This document shows, piece by piece, positions 7,363 through 15,593 of a stretch of 64,000 bases of DNA. Origin of the DNA: Pigmentiphaga daeguensis (GTDB lineage: Bacteria > Pseudomonadota > Gammaproteobacteria > Burkholderiales > Burkholderiaceae_B); assembly GCF_039523035.1 (NCBI RefSeq), contig NZ_BAAAEN010000004.1, forward strand, positions 62,001 to 126,000. The letters run 5' to 3'. The translations under genes and the position numbers were made by a program. Numbering within the stretch: the stretch's first letter is position 1; every line of letters begins with the position of its first letter. The notes beneath the pieces were generated by a model. It was not told the origin of the DNA. It did not search any database and saw only the letters and a list, made by a program, of their open reading frames with translations.

Positions 7363-8241
7363 ATGGCTCATCCTTTTGTTTCCTTCACACTCCCAGGCCA
7401 GGACACCGTCCGCATCGGCGTGGTCGCGGACGGCAGCGTCGCCGAAATCGCCGATTCCGGCCATCCGTTCAAGCCCGGAGGCGCGCTGGCGGCGCTGGCC
7501 TCGCAAGGCCCGCAAGCCATGCGGGCAGCCGCCGACTGCGCCCTGGCGGGCGTCAAGCGCGTCCCGCTGGCCGAGGTCCGCCTGCTGCCCCCCGTACCCC
7601 AGCCCGGCAAGATCATCTGCCTGGGCCTGAACTACGCGGACCACGCCGCCGAAGGCGGCAACGCCAAGCCCTCGTATCCGAGCTTCTTCATGCGCGGCGC
7701 CACCTCGCTCATCGCCCACGGCGCGCCGCTGCTGCGCCCACGGGTATCGGACAAGCTGGACTTCGAGGCGGAACTGGCGGTGGTGATCGGCAAGCGGGCG
7801 CGGCACCTGACGCCGGACGACGCCCTGTCGGCCGTCGCCGGATACGCATGCTTCAACGATGCGACCCTGCGCGACTACCAGCGCCGTACCGCGCAATGGA
7901 CCATAGGCAAGAACTTCGACGGCACGGGCGCCTTCGGACCGTGGCTGGTCCCGGCCGACGCCCTGCCCCCCGGCGCATCGGGCCTGAAGATCGAATCGCG
8001 CCTGAACGGCCGCGTCATGCAAAGCGACAACACCTCGAACATGCTGTTCCCGGTGGCCGAGACCCTGTGCCTGCTGACCGAGGCGCTGACGCTGGAGCCC
8101 GGCGACGTCATCGCGATGGGCACGCCCGCCGGCGTGGGGTATGCGCGCAAGCCGCCGGTATGGATGCAACCCGGCGACCGCATCGAGATCGAGATCGAAG
8201 GCCTGGGCACCCTGGCCAATACCGTGAAGGACGAAGCATGA
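7363..8241 (+). CDS. Fumarylacetoacetate hydrolase (FAH) family protein
   Basis: The 292-residue protein has an N-terminal cap and a C-terminal FAH fold. Family metal-site features are visible: L-G-L-N-Y-A-D-H-A-A-E, then D-F-E-A-E-L-A-V-V-I-G, then W-T-I-G-K-N-F-D and the end motif G-D-V-I-A-M-G-T-P-A-G-V-G. These enzymes cleave C-C bonds of acylpyruvates or hydrate/decarboxylate 2-oxo acids, using Mg2+ or Mn2+. The start at 7363 has a CGGAG site upstream; in-frame codons before it lie in the regulatory gap. It is the first gene of a plus-strand operon, and its TGA overlaps the ATG of the next gene (ATGA), implying translational coupling. Confidence 0.88.
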   Translation: MAHPFVSFTLPGQDTVRIGVVADGSVAEIADSGHPFKPGGALAALASQGPQAMRAAADCALAGVKRVPLAEVRLLPPVPQPGKIICLGLNYADHAAEGGNAKPSYPSFFMRGATSLIAHGAPLLRPRVSDKLDFEAELAVVIGKRARHLTPDDALSAVAGYACFNDATLRDYQRRTAQWTIGKNFDGTGAFGPWLVPADALPPGASGLKIESRLNGRVMQSDNTSNMLFPVAETLCLLTEALTLEPGDVIAMGTPAGVGYARKPPVWMQPGDRIEIEIEGLGTLANTVKDEA

Positions 8242-9113
8242 CCGACATCGCAGCAAGCGCAGCCACCCCGCGCATTACCCGACTGCCCGACGATTTCCGC
8301 TGGCCGGGCGGCAAGCGCATCGCCGTGATCTTCAACATCGCGTTCGAGGCCTGGTCGGATGGCCAGGCGCCGGGCATCGGCCCCATGGGCAACGTGCTCA
8401 AGCCGGGCTACTTCGACACCAATGCGCACTCGTGGGCATCGTTCGGCGTCAACCGCGGCATCCACCGCCTGATCGGCATCGCCGAAAAGCACGGCATCAA
8501 GACCAGCGTGATGGTCAACGGCGTCATCTGCGAACGCGACCCCGCCACCGTGCGCCGCATCGCCGAGCTCGGCCACGAGATCGTCAATCACTCGTGGGGC
8601 ATGGACGTGATTCCGGTCTACCTGGACGAGGCCGCCGAACGCGCGAACCTGCGCCGCAACCACGACCGGCTGGCCGGCACCTCCGGCACGGCACCCACCG
8701 GCTGGATCAGCCCGCGCGGCACGGGCAGCCTCATCAGTTCGCGGCTGCTGGCCGAGGCCGGCTATCTGCACCACGGCGACATGAACGACGACGACCGGCC
8801 CTACGTCATGGACTTCGGGCAGCACCGCATCGTCGCCATCCCGCTCACCATGGACGTCAATGACCTGCCCACCTGCATCCGCTACGGCCAGGGGCCGCGG
8901 CACATGCTCGAGACCTTCGAGGACTGCTTTGCCGCCTTCCGGGAACGCGAGACCGCGCCCCTGATGCTGGACGTCACGGCCCACACGCACGTCATGGGCC
9001 GTCCCTCGGGAGCCTGGGTCTACGACGAGATCATGGGCCGCGTGGCCAAGGCCGATGACGTCTGGATCGGCACGCGACAGGAGATGGCCCGGTACGTCCT
9101 CGACACGATCTGA
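8238..9113 (+). CDS. Polysaccharide deacetylase-fold (NodB/PuuE-like) enzyme with degenerate metal site
   Basis: This 291-residue protein aligns by pattern with the cofactor-independent PuuE allantoinase-like branch of carbohydrate esterase 4. The first motif, normally T-F-D-D, reads I-F-N-I-A-F-E-A-W (residues 31-39). The second, normally H-S/T-x-x-H, reads N-H-S-W-G-M-D (117-123), so the metal triad is incomplete. W-I-S-P-R-G-T and a D-D-D-R-P-Y segment match the PuuE-like group. PuuE opens the hydantoin ring of allantoin; a cyclic amide or similar substrate is possible here but unproven. It overlaps the FAH gene by four bases, and a Bug gene follows after 28 bases. Confidence 0.75.
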   Translation: MTDIAASAATPRITRLPDDFRWPGGKRIAVIFNIAFEAWSDGQAPGIGPMGNVLKPGYFDTNAHSWASFGVNRGIHRLIGIAEKHGIKTSVMVNGVICERDPATVRRIAELGHEIVNHSWGMDVIPVYLDEAAERANLRRNHDRLAGTSGTAPTGWISPRGTGSLISSRLLAEAGYLHHGDMNDDDRPYVMDFGQHRIVAIPLTMDVNDLPTCIRYGQGPRHMLETFEDCFAAFRERETAPLMLDVTAHTHVMGRPSGAWVYDEIMGRVAKADDVWIGTRQEMARYVLDTI

Positions 9114-9141
9114 ACAGCGCACCGCGCACGGAGGAGACAAC

Positions 9142-10113
9142 ATGAAATCCCTGAGCATGGCCGCGGCGGCGCTGGCCGCCTGCGGCCTCGCATCCCCTGC
9201 CCTGGCACTGGCCGAACCGGCCTGGCCCGCCAAGCCTGTCCGCTTCGTCGTCGCGTTCGCGCCCGCCGGCCCGGCCGACATCATCGCCCGTCTGCTCGGA
9301 CATCGCCTGGGCGAAGCCCTGGGCCAGAGCATCGTGGTGGAGAACCGGCCGGGGGCCGGTGGCTCGGTGGCTTCGGCCGCCGTGGCGCGCGCCGATCCCG
9401 ACGGCTACACCCTGCTCATCAACACCAGTTCCTATGCCGTCAATCCGGCCATGCAGCGCAACCTGGGCTTCGATGCCGAGAAGGACCTGACGCTGGCGGC
9501 GCTGGTGGCCTCGAGCCCCAACCTGATCGTGACCGCGCCCAACCTGAAGGCCAGGACGCTGCAGGAGGTCATCGCCACGGCGAAGTCCGGCGACTACAAC
9601 TACGGCACGGCCGGCGCCGGCACCACGCCGCACCTGACCGCCGAATACCTGTTCAAGGTGCTGGCCCGCACGCCCGTCACCCACATTCCCTACCAGGGCG
9701 CCGGCCCCGCGCTGACGGCGGCCGCGGCCGGGCAGACGCAGCTCGCCAGCGTGGCCCTGCCCGCGGCGGTGGAACTGGTCAAGGCCGGCAAGGTGCGCGG
9801 CCTGGTCGTGACCGGCAGCAAGCGCTCGGCGGCGCTGCCCGAGGTGCCCACCGTGGCCGAGTCGGGCTTCCCCGGTTTCGAGGACGTGACCTGGGTGGGC
9901 GTATTCGCGCCGGCCAGGACGCCCGATGCGGTGCTCCAGCGCCTGAACGACGAGGTCGCGCGCATCCAGCGCGACCCCGAGTTCCAGGCCAGGCTGGCCG
10001 CCACCGGCTTCGAGCCGCTGGGCGGCACGCTGCCGCAGGCCAGGAAGTACCTGCACGACGAACTGGCCAAGTGGGCCAAGGTCGTGAAGGAAACCGGCGC
10101 CCAGGCGAACTGA
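9142..10113 (+). CDS. Bug/TctC-family periplasmic solute-binding protein
   Basis: This 323-residue protein has a Sec signal peptide (hydrophobic stretch ending A-L-A-L-A, cleavage near residue 24). The Bug fold shows W-P-A-K-P-V-R-F-V-V at the start of the mature part, V-V-E-N-R-P-G-A-G-G in the first lobe, D-G-Y-T-L-L, H-I-P-Y-Q-G and G-K-V-R-G-L-V-V-T. Such proteins bind carboxylates for tripartite tricarboxylate transport or for sensing; no TctA/TctB genes are in the window. GGAGGAGAC precedes the ATG. It is the third gene of the operon and is followed 52 bases later by a second Bug gene. Confidence 0.92.
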   Translation: MKSLSMAAAALAACGLASPALALAEPAWPAKPVRFVVAFAPAGPADIIARLLGHRLGEALGQSIVVENRPGAGGSVASAAVARADPDGYTLLINTSSYAVNPAMQRNLGFDAEKDLTLAALVASSPNLIVTAPNLKARTLQEVIATAKSGDYNYGTAGAGTTPHLTAEYLFKVLARTPVTHIPYQGAGPALTAAAAGQTQLASVALPAAVELVKAGKVRGLVVTGSKRSAALPEVPTVAESGFPGFEDVTWVGVFAPARTPDAVLQRLNDEVARIQRDPEFQARLAATGFEPLGGTLPQARKYLHDELAKWAKVVKETGAQAN

Positions 10114-10165
10114 CCGACAAACGAACCGGCGGCGCCCCCGCCGCCGATCCCAGGAGAAGACCCTC

Positions 10166-11146
10166 ATGCCTCATCGCAGACAAGCCCTCGCCCTGCTGGG
10201 CGCGCTGCCGCTGGCGGCTGCGCTGCCGGCCCGCGCCCAGGGCGATTTTCCCTCGCGTCCCATCAGGCTCCTGGTGGCCTTCGCGGCCGGCGGCAGCCCC
10301 GACCTGCTGGCGCGCCTGATCGGCAACCAGGTCGGCAAGCAGACGGGCCAGAGCGTGGTGATCGAGAACCGCGCCGGCGCCAACGGCATCATCGCCGCCG
10401 AGGCAGCCGCCCATGCCGCCCCGGACGGCTACACGCTGCTGCTGACCACCGGTTCGCAGGCGATCAACCCCAGCATCTACAGCAAGCTTCCATACGACAC
10501 GGTGCAGGACTTCACGCCGGTGAGCCTGCTGACGGTGGCCCCGGCGTTGACACTGGTGGTCAATCCCAAGTTCCCCGGCAAGACCTTCGCCGAGTTCCTC
10601 GACATGGCGCGCAAGCCCGAAAGCCGCATCACCTTCGGCTCGCCAGGCACCGGCAACACGCTGCACCTGGTGGGCGAGCTGCTGAACGCGACGGCCGGCA
10701 CGCACATGCTGCACGTGCCCTACAAAGGAGGCGCGCCCGCGCTGAACGCCGTGATCGCCGGCGACGTCAGCGCATGCTTCCTGAGCACGGCCGCGGCCAT
10801 CATCGCGGTCAAGGCCGGGCAGGTCCGCCCGCTGGCGGTCACCAGCCGCCAACGCATCGCCGCGTTTCCCGACGTCCCGACCATGGCGGAAAGCGGTGTG
10901 CCCGACATGGACTACAACGGCGGCTGGGTCGGCATCTTCGCGCCCGGAAAAACGCCGCCCCCCATCGTGCAGCGCCTGTACGCCGAGATCGACAAGGCCA
11001 TGCGGGTGCCCGAGGTGAAGGAAAAGATGGAAGCCTGGGACAGTCCGCCCGCGCAATCGTCGCCGCAGGAATTCACCCGCTTCTTCCAGGCCGAGATGGA
11101 CAAGTTCGCGCGCATCGTCAAGCTTGCCCACGTACCCATGCAATGA
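10166..11146 (+). CDS. Bug/TctC-family periplasmic solute-binding protein (second of the pair)
   Basis: The product is 326 residues with a signal peptide that starts M-P-H-R-R-Q-A-L-A-L-L and ends A-R-A, cleaved before Q-G-D-F-P. Bug markers are F-P-S-R-P-I-R-L-L-V, V-I-E-N-R-A-G-A-N-G-I, D-G-Y-T-L-L-L and H-V-P-Y-K-G-G. The first residues (H-R-R-Q) resemble a twin-arginine motif but lack the full S-R-R-x-F-L-K pattern. The ribosome site is AGGAGAAG. Two consecutive but clearly different Bug genes in one operon suggest two related ligands, or one for uptake and one for signalling. Confidence 0.92.
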   Translation: MPHRRQALALLGALPLAAALPARAQGDFPSRPIRLLVAFAAGGSPDLLARLIGNQVGKQTGQSVVIENRAGANGIIAAEAAAHAAPDGYTLLLTTGSQAINPSIYSKLPYDTVQDFTPVSLLTVAPALTLVVNPKFPGKTFAEFLDMARKPESRITFGSPGTGNTLHLVGELLNATAGTHMLHVPYKGGAPALNAVIAGDVSACFLSTAAAIIAVKAGQVRPLAVTSRQRIAAFPDVPTMAESGVPDMDYNGGWVGIFAPGKTPPPIVQRLYAEIDKAMRVPEVKEKMEAWDSPPAQSSPQEFTRFFQAEMDKFARIVKLAHVPMQ

Positions 11147-11162
11147 AGAGATTCCCCGCACC

Positions 11163-12866
11163 ATGATCCCGACCCGCACCACCACCGAGAACGGCATGAT
11201 CTTCGAACGCGACGTCGCGCTGGCGATGTCCGACGGCACCGTGCTGCGCGCCAATGTCTTCCGGCCCGAGGCCGCGGGCCGCCTCCCGGTGGTCATGGCC
11301 ATGGGCGCCTACGGCAAGGACGTCCATTTCGCGGATGCCTACCAGCCCCAATGGCAGGTCCTGAAGAAAATCTACCCGGGTCTGGACACCGAGGGCACGA
11401 CCGGACGCTACCTGCGCTGGGAAGTCGTCGACCCCGAGCGCTGGGTGCCCGACGGCTTCGTCGTGATCCAGGTCGATTCGCGCGGCACGGGCCGCTCCGA
11501 GGGCTACCTCGATCCATTCGGGCCCATCGAGACGCGCGATCTCTATGAATGGATAGAGTGGGCGGGCGGCCAGCCATGGTCCAATGGCAAGGTAGGCCTG
11601 ATCGGCGTGTCCTATCTCGCGATCAAGCAGTGGCAGGTGGCCGCCTTGCGGCCCCCGCACCTTGCCGCCATCGTGCCTTGGGAAGGATCCAGCGACCTGT
11701 ACCGCGACGGCAGCTATCACGGCGGCATCCTGAGCAACAGCTTCACCGAGGCCTGGTGGCCGCGCCAGGTGCTGGCCAATCAGTACGGCAGCGGCGCCAG
11801 CACCCACCGCGACCGCCTGACCGGCGAACGCACCACCGGCCCCGACCTGCCCGAAGCCATCCTGCGGGGCAGCCGCGCGGACCACCCGCGCGACCGCCTG
11901 GAGCATCCACTGGACGACGCCTGGAACCAGGCCCGCGAAGCCGACTTGTCCGCGATCCAGGTACCCATCCTGTCGGCCGCGAACTGGGGCGGACCGGGCA
12001 TGCACCTGCGCGGCAACTTCGAAGGTTTCCTGCGTGCCGGATCGCGGGACAAATGGCTGTTCGCCCACATCGGCACCCACTACGAGAGCTTCTACCTGCC
12101 CCGCTACGTCGCCCTGCAAAAACGTTTCTTCGACCACTATCTGCGCGGCGCGGACAACGGCTGGGACCGCGAGCCTCGTGTCCAGCTGGCCATCCGCCGT
12201 CCCGACGGCACCGCCGAGCTGCGCCAGGAACACGAATGGCCGCTGGCCCGGACACGATGGACGCGCTTGCATCTGGACGCGGACGCGCTGATGCTGGCGC
12301 CGCAGGCGCCCGGGGCAGGCGGCCGGGCGGTGTTCGACGCGATGGGCGAAGGCTTGCACTTCTCGACCGCGCCGTTCGAAGAGGACGTCGAATTCACCGG
12401 CCCCGCGAGCCTGCGCCTGTGGGCGTCGTCATCGACCGCCGACATGGACATCTTCGCCGTGCTGCGCGTGTTCGACCCGGAGGGCAAGGAAGCCAGCTTC
12501 ATCGGCGCGCACGAACGGGTACCCATGGCGCTGGGCTGGCTGCGCGCCTCGCGCAGGAAGACGGATCCCGCCCGCAGCCTGCCCTACCGGCCCTGGCATA
12601 CGCACGATGAAATCCAGGAACTCGAGCCGGGCCAGGCCTATCCGCTGGATATCGAGATCTGGCCCACCAGCATGGTCTTCCCGCGTGGCTGGCGCCTGGT
12701 GCTGACGCTGCAGGGCCATGACTTCATCGTCGACCCGCCGGGGCGCTTGCGCCACGACCATCCGCAGGACCGGCCGGCCGGGATCTTCGACGGCCGGACC
12801 ACCGTCCACACCGGTGGCGAACGGGACAGCTACCTGCTGATGCCCCTGATCCCGGCCCGCGGTTGA
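11163..12866 (+). CDS. CocE/NonD-type alpha/beta hydrolase (X-Pro dipeptidyl-peptidase S15 fold)
   Basis: This 567-residue protein has two regions. Residues about 10-320 form an S15-type hydrolase domain with V-D-S-R-G-T-G-R-S-E-G and the nucleophile elbow G-V-S-Y (Ser150). Residues about 340-560 form the jelly-roll C-terminal domain. Where cocaine esterase has a catalytic Asp in a G-W-x-D context, this protein reads A-A-N-W-G-G (Asn274), followed by H-L-R-G-N and then T-H-Y near the usual His. Family members hydrolyse esters or amides. The start at 11163 was chosen by homologous length; the ribosome site is weak (AAGAG). It probably acts on the substrate of this catabolic operon. Confidence 0.82.
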   Translation: MIPTRTTTENGMIFERDVALAMSDGTVLRANVFRPEAAGRLPVVMAMGAYGKDVHFADAYQPQWQVLKKIYPGLDTEGTTGRYLRWEVVDPERWVPDGFVVIQVDSRGTGRSEGYLDPFGPIETRDLYEWIEWAGGQPWSNGKVGLIGVSYLAIKQWQVAALRPPHLAAIVPWEGSSDLYRDGSYHGGILSNSFTEAWWPRQVLANQYGSGASTHRDRLTGERTTGPDLPEAILRGSRADHPRDRLEHPLDDAWNQAREADLSAIQVPILSAANWGGPGMHLRGNFEGFLRAGSRDKWLFAHIGTHYESFYLPRYVALQKRFFDHYLRGADNGWDREPRVQLAIRRPDGTAELRQEHEWPLARTRWTRLHLDADALMLAPQAPGAGGRAVFDAMGEGLHFSTAPFEEDVEFTGPASLRLWASSSTADMDIFAVLRVFDPEGKEASFIGAHERVPMALGWLRASRRKTDPARSLPYRPWHTHDEIQELEPGQAYPLDIEIWPTSMVFPRGWRLVLTLQGHDFIVDPPGRLRHDHPQDRPAGIFDGRTTVHTGGERDSYLLMPLIPARG

Positions 12867-12908
12867 AGGAAGGGTTATGCTCGCGCAGTACCGATCCAGG
12901 AGACGAGC

Positions 12909-13328
12909 ATGACCCGATCCAACCGTACCGCGCTTGGCGGCAGCTACAACGAAGCCTTGTTCGAACAGGGCCTGGCCACCCGCCGCGAGGTGCTCGGCCG
13001 CGAATACGTGGACGCCTCGCTGGCCAAGGCCGCCGAGGACCCGCTGCGCATGGAACTGCAGCAGCTGGTCACGCAGCATTGCTGGGGCGACGTCTGGAAC
13101 CGGCCCGGGCTCGACCGGCGCACTCGCAGCTTCCTGAACCTGGCCATGATCACGGCACTGAACCGTCCGCACGAGCTGCGGCTGCACGTGCGCGGCGCGA
13201 TCAACAACGGCCTGACCAAGGAAGAGATCAACGAGGTCTTCCTGCAGGCCGCCATCTATTGCGGCGTGCCCGCGGCTCTGGACGGGCAGCGGGTGATGCT
13301 GGAGGTGTTCGCGGAAATGGGGATCTGA
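12909..13328 (+). CDS. Carboxymuconolactone decarboxylase (CMD) family protein
   Basis: This 139-residue single-domain protein resembles PcaC. It has R-T-R-S-F-L-N-L-A-M-I-T-A-L, then H-L-R-G-type residues (L-R-L-H-V-R-G-A), then G-L-T-K-E-E-I-N-E-V-F-L-Q and Y-C-G-V-P-A-A. There is no C-x-x-C pair, so it is not an AhpD-type peroxidase. PcaC decarboxylates 4-carboxymuconolactone, but the family is wide, and here the role follows the unknown pathway. It starts 42 bases after the CocE gene with its own AGGAGA site and appears to be the last gene of the operon. A GC-rich inverted repeat lies just after the stop. Confidence 0.85.
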   Translation: MTRSNRTALGGSYNEALFEQGLATRREVLGREYVDASLAKAAEDPLRMELQQLVTQHCWGDVWNRPGLDRRTRSFLNLAMITALNRPHELRLHVRGAINNGLTKEEINEVFLQAAIYCGVPAALDGQRVMLEVFAEMGI

Positions 13329-13391
13329 GGAAAAACCATGGCCGGCGCGGCGGGGCGGGCGCGAAGGCCGCCTCGCCGGCTCGTGCACGGT

Positions 13392-15128
13392 TTACGCCGG
13401 ATCGGCTACGGGCAGCGTGCACGTGAAGCTGGCGGCGTCGTCTATCGACCCGGTTCCCTTGTAGCGCGGGTACGCGGGATACGGGCAAAGCGGACGCGTC
13501 CGGCTGGCCGGAATCGCGGGCGTCACCGCGGCGAGATCGGCGTTGCCCGGTGTTGCCTGCGCAACGATGGCATCCGGTGCCTTGCCACGCTCGACCCAAT
13601 CCATGATGGGTGCCAGCCGGTCGAAGGTGTCGGTGCTGGGACCTCCCCTGCAATGGCCCATGCCCGGCACAAGGAAAAGCCTGGCGAACCGGCCCGTTTG
13701 CTCGCGGCTCGAATTGAGTGCCACGACGGATTCGTAGTAGTCGATGGTGTCGACGGCGTTCGGTCCGCTGTCCCCCGTGCCGTGATAGAAGATCATCTTG
13801 CCTCCCCGGTCGCGATAGCGCCCCAGATCCGGGTCCGACATCAGCCACGGCGCATTGACGGTCATCGAATTGCCCCAGGTATCCCAATCGACATCATCCA
13901 GGGGCCGGAATCCCGGCTGGGGCGGGGTCATGAACAGGATCGGCGTCGGGTCGATATTCAGTTTCCACTGGATATCCAGAATCGGCCCCTGCCCCGTGAT
14001 GCGCGCAGCCTGACCGGAAGACGTCATCCAGGCGGCGTCGATGCGATAGCCGCGGACCGGGACCTCGCCTGGGGCTCGATAGCCCGGCACCTTGAACGCG
14101 GCGCCACCGGAGTCGACCGGCCCGTCCAGGACGGCTTCCCAGATACCCACCTGTTCGGCCGACAGGCATTCCGGGGTCTTCTCTCCGGTGCAAAGCAGCG
14201 CTTTCGGGCGGAACGTGCAGGCGGCCACATTGCTGATCATGCCGTCGACCGCGCCATCCTGCGCGTCGCAGGCAGCCAGCAGCTCGCGCTGGAACAACTG
14301 GCGATCGGCCTGCGGCATCGCCTCGTGGAAGCGCGGCATGCCATTGATATCCCGGGACACCACCGCGGCGGCCTTCTGCCAACCCCAGATCCGGGCCGCC
14401 ACGACCCGGCCGAAGTCGAATACCGGAGCGCCCGCGACGATGCCATCGAACTCGTCCGGAAAACGCTGCGCAAAAGCCATGCCCTGCCGCCCCCCGGTGG
14501 AGCATCCATCGAAATACGAGCGCTCGATCGCGTCGCCATAGTAGTCCGCGATCAGGCTTTTGGCGGCCTTGGACGTCTTGATGATGGCCCCGTAGCCGAA
14601 ATCCACCCTCGCCTGGGGATCGAAGCCGAAGGCCTCGGGCGCCGGCAGGTCGGCATTGTCGTGGCCGCCGTTCTGGGAAACCACCGCGAAACCCTGCTCC
14701 AGGGCCGTCTTCGCTCCGCCCGTCGGTCCATACGCGGGAGCCAGCGTGCCTTCGAGCCCGCTGCCGCCTTGAAAGAGGAAGCGCCGATTCCACTCGAGCG
14801 GCAGACGAAGTTCGAACTTCGTCGCGTAGCGCTTTCCGTCCACGCCTGTCCGGGGTTCCAGGGAACCCTGGACCACACAGTGGGCCGGCAGGAAGGTTGC
14901 CGCGGTCGGAGCGGACTTCTCCGTGGCGGCCGGTACCCAGGTGGCGCTGGTGATGACACCCTTGTGCTCTGCGCTGCTGAAATCCTTGACTGCCGCGCAG
15001 GCTGCCTCTCCGGTCAGCGCCTGAGGCTCAGGCACCGCGCCCGACCCACCGCAGCCGGCAACCGCCAGAACCGCCGCCAAACCTCCGGCGCCCCACCCAA
15101 CAGCCAGATATCCACCCGATGCATGCAT
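13392..15128 (-). CDS. Tannase/feruloyl esterase-family lipoprotein
   Basis: The 578-residue product starts with a lipoprotein signal (L-A-V-A-G-C, Cys26). The tannase-family catalytic arrangement is present: nucleophile elbow G-C-S-T-G-G-R-Q-G with Ser210 preceded by Cys209, an Asp in Y-H-G-T-G-D, and a His followed by Cys in P-G-M-G-H-C-R-G-G. This is the CS-D-HC motif, in which a disulfide joins the two catalytic loops. Family members release gallate, ferulate or similar aromatic acids from esters. Placed next to two aromatic or ester catabolic clusters, it may feed them. AAGGGGGA precedes the ATG. It is convergent with the CMD gene. Confidence 0.88.
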   Translation of the reverse strand: MHASGGYLAVGWGAGGLAAVLAVAGCGGSGAVPEPQALTGEAACAAVKDFSSAEHKGVITSATWVPAATEKSAPTAATFLPAHCVVQGSLEPRTGVDGKRYATKFELRLPLEWNRRFLFQGGSGLEGTLAPAYGPTGGAKTALEQGFAVVSQNGGHDNADLPAPEAFGFDPQARVDFGYGAIIKTSKAAKSLIADYYGDAIERSYFDGCSTGGRQGMAFAQRFPDEFDGIVAGAPVFDFGRVVAARIWGWQKAAAVVSRDINGMPRFHEAMPQADRQLFQRELLAACDAQDGAVDGMISNVAACTFRPKALLCTGEKTPECLSAEQVGIWEAVLDGPVDSGGAAFKVPGYRAPGEVPVRGYRIDAAWMTSSGQAARITGQGPILDIQWKLNIDPTPILFMTPPQPGFRPLDDVDWDTWGNSMTVNAPWLMSDPDLGRYRDRGGKMIFYHGTGDSGPNAVDTIDYYESVVALNSSREQTGRFARLFLVPGMGHCRGGPSTDTFDRLAPIMDWVERGKAPDAIVAQATPGNADLAAVTPAIPASRTRPLCPYPAYPRYKGTGSIDDAASFTCTLPVADPA

Positions 15129-15304
15129 AGTGCGGTCCCCCTTATTGGCGCCGATGGCGGCGATATTTATAAAGTATCTTGATATAAAAATACCTTACAT
15201 AAAACTGAGACTTACGCGAATAGGGTTAGTCCTGAATGGCGCAGGTAACGTGCCGCGGCGGCGCAACTGCCGCGATCGGCCACGCCATGCGGAGAAGCAG
15301 ACGA

Positions 15305-15337
15305 CAACAAAAAACCCCTTGATTTCTCAAGGGGTTT
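15305..15337 (-). terminator. Rho-independent terminator, minus strand
   Basis: The 11-bp stem AAACCCCTTGA / TCAAGGGGTTT has a four-base loop, and on the minus strand it runs into TTTTTTTGTT. It would end transcription coming from the rhodanese gene side. It resembles the terminators that follow tRNA genes, but no tRNA is present here. Confidence 0.75.
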
Positions 15338-15429
15338 CTTGGCACATCTGATCTGGCGAGCGGTGTCATTCAAAAGATGGCCTATGATCCGCATGAATGC
15401 TTGCTCTAGCTGGTTTTGTTTTTGGCAAC

Positions 15430-15450
15430 TACCCCCATAAATACCCCCAC
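15430..15450. repeat. Tandem TACCCCC repeat, left copy
   Basis: Two TACCCCC units are separated by ATAAA. The same 21-base arrangement, with two differences, lies at 26313-26333 in the same orientation, next to the integrase remnant. This suggests integrase arm-type sites or the two ends of a former element. Confidence 0.55.
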
Positions 15451-15488
15451 CCTCTCGCGCTGCTAAATCGCCATCAGCCGGTAGGGGT

Positions 15489-15593
15489 TCAGCAGCCGCT
15501 CATAGGGAAAGCCATGGACAGCCCGACCGGACCGCCGCCGCAAACCACCACGTCGAAATGGTCGACGGCGCGGTGCCTGGAATGCTGCGTCAT
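15489..15593 (-). pseudogene. 5' stub of an FAD-dependent monooxygenase gene
   Basis: The ATG overlaps the rhodanese stop (ATGA), as in an operon. The first 28 codons give an N-terminal FAD-binding Rossmann start: H-F-D-V-V-V-C-G-G-G-P-V-G-L-S-M-A, matching the GxGxxG strand-turn-helix of aromatic-ring FAD monooxygenases. After Ala28 the homology stops and a TGA follows six codons later. Full enzymes have 400-600 residues, so nearly all of the gene has been deleted, with the break near base 15508. Too short to be functional. Confidence 0.7.

Larger units (their letters stand above)
15129..15488. other. 360-base gap at the left edge of the mosaic region
   Basis: No gene is supported here. The stretch 15165-15215 is AT-rich and sits just upstream of the tannase gene, so its promoter probably lies there. 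Further right are a minus-strand terminator (15305-15337), the octamer TCTGGCGA (15352-15359, also at 26355-26362) and a tandem TACCCCC repeat (15430-15450). At 15466-15505 on the minus strand a 13-codon open stretch ends in a stop and may be the 3' scrap of a lost gene. Confidence 0.6.

Noticed and set aside
7875..9332. 485-codon minus-strand frame across the FAH and NodB-fold genes
   Set aside because: It has an Ala/Arg/Pro-rich shadow composition and crosses two real coupled genes.
15466..15505. Thirteen-codon minus-strand open stretch as a gene end
   Set aside because: It is too short to assign to any family; it is kept only as a possible scrap beside the monooxygenase stub.
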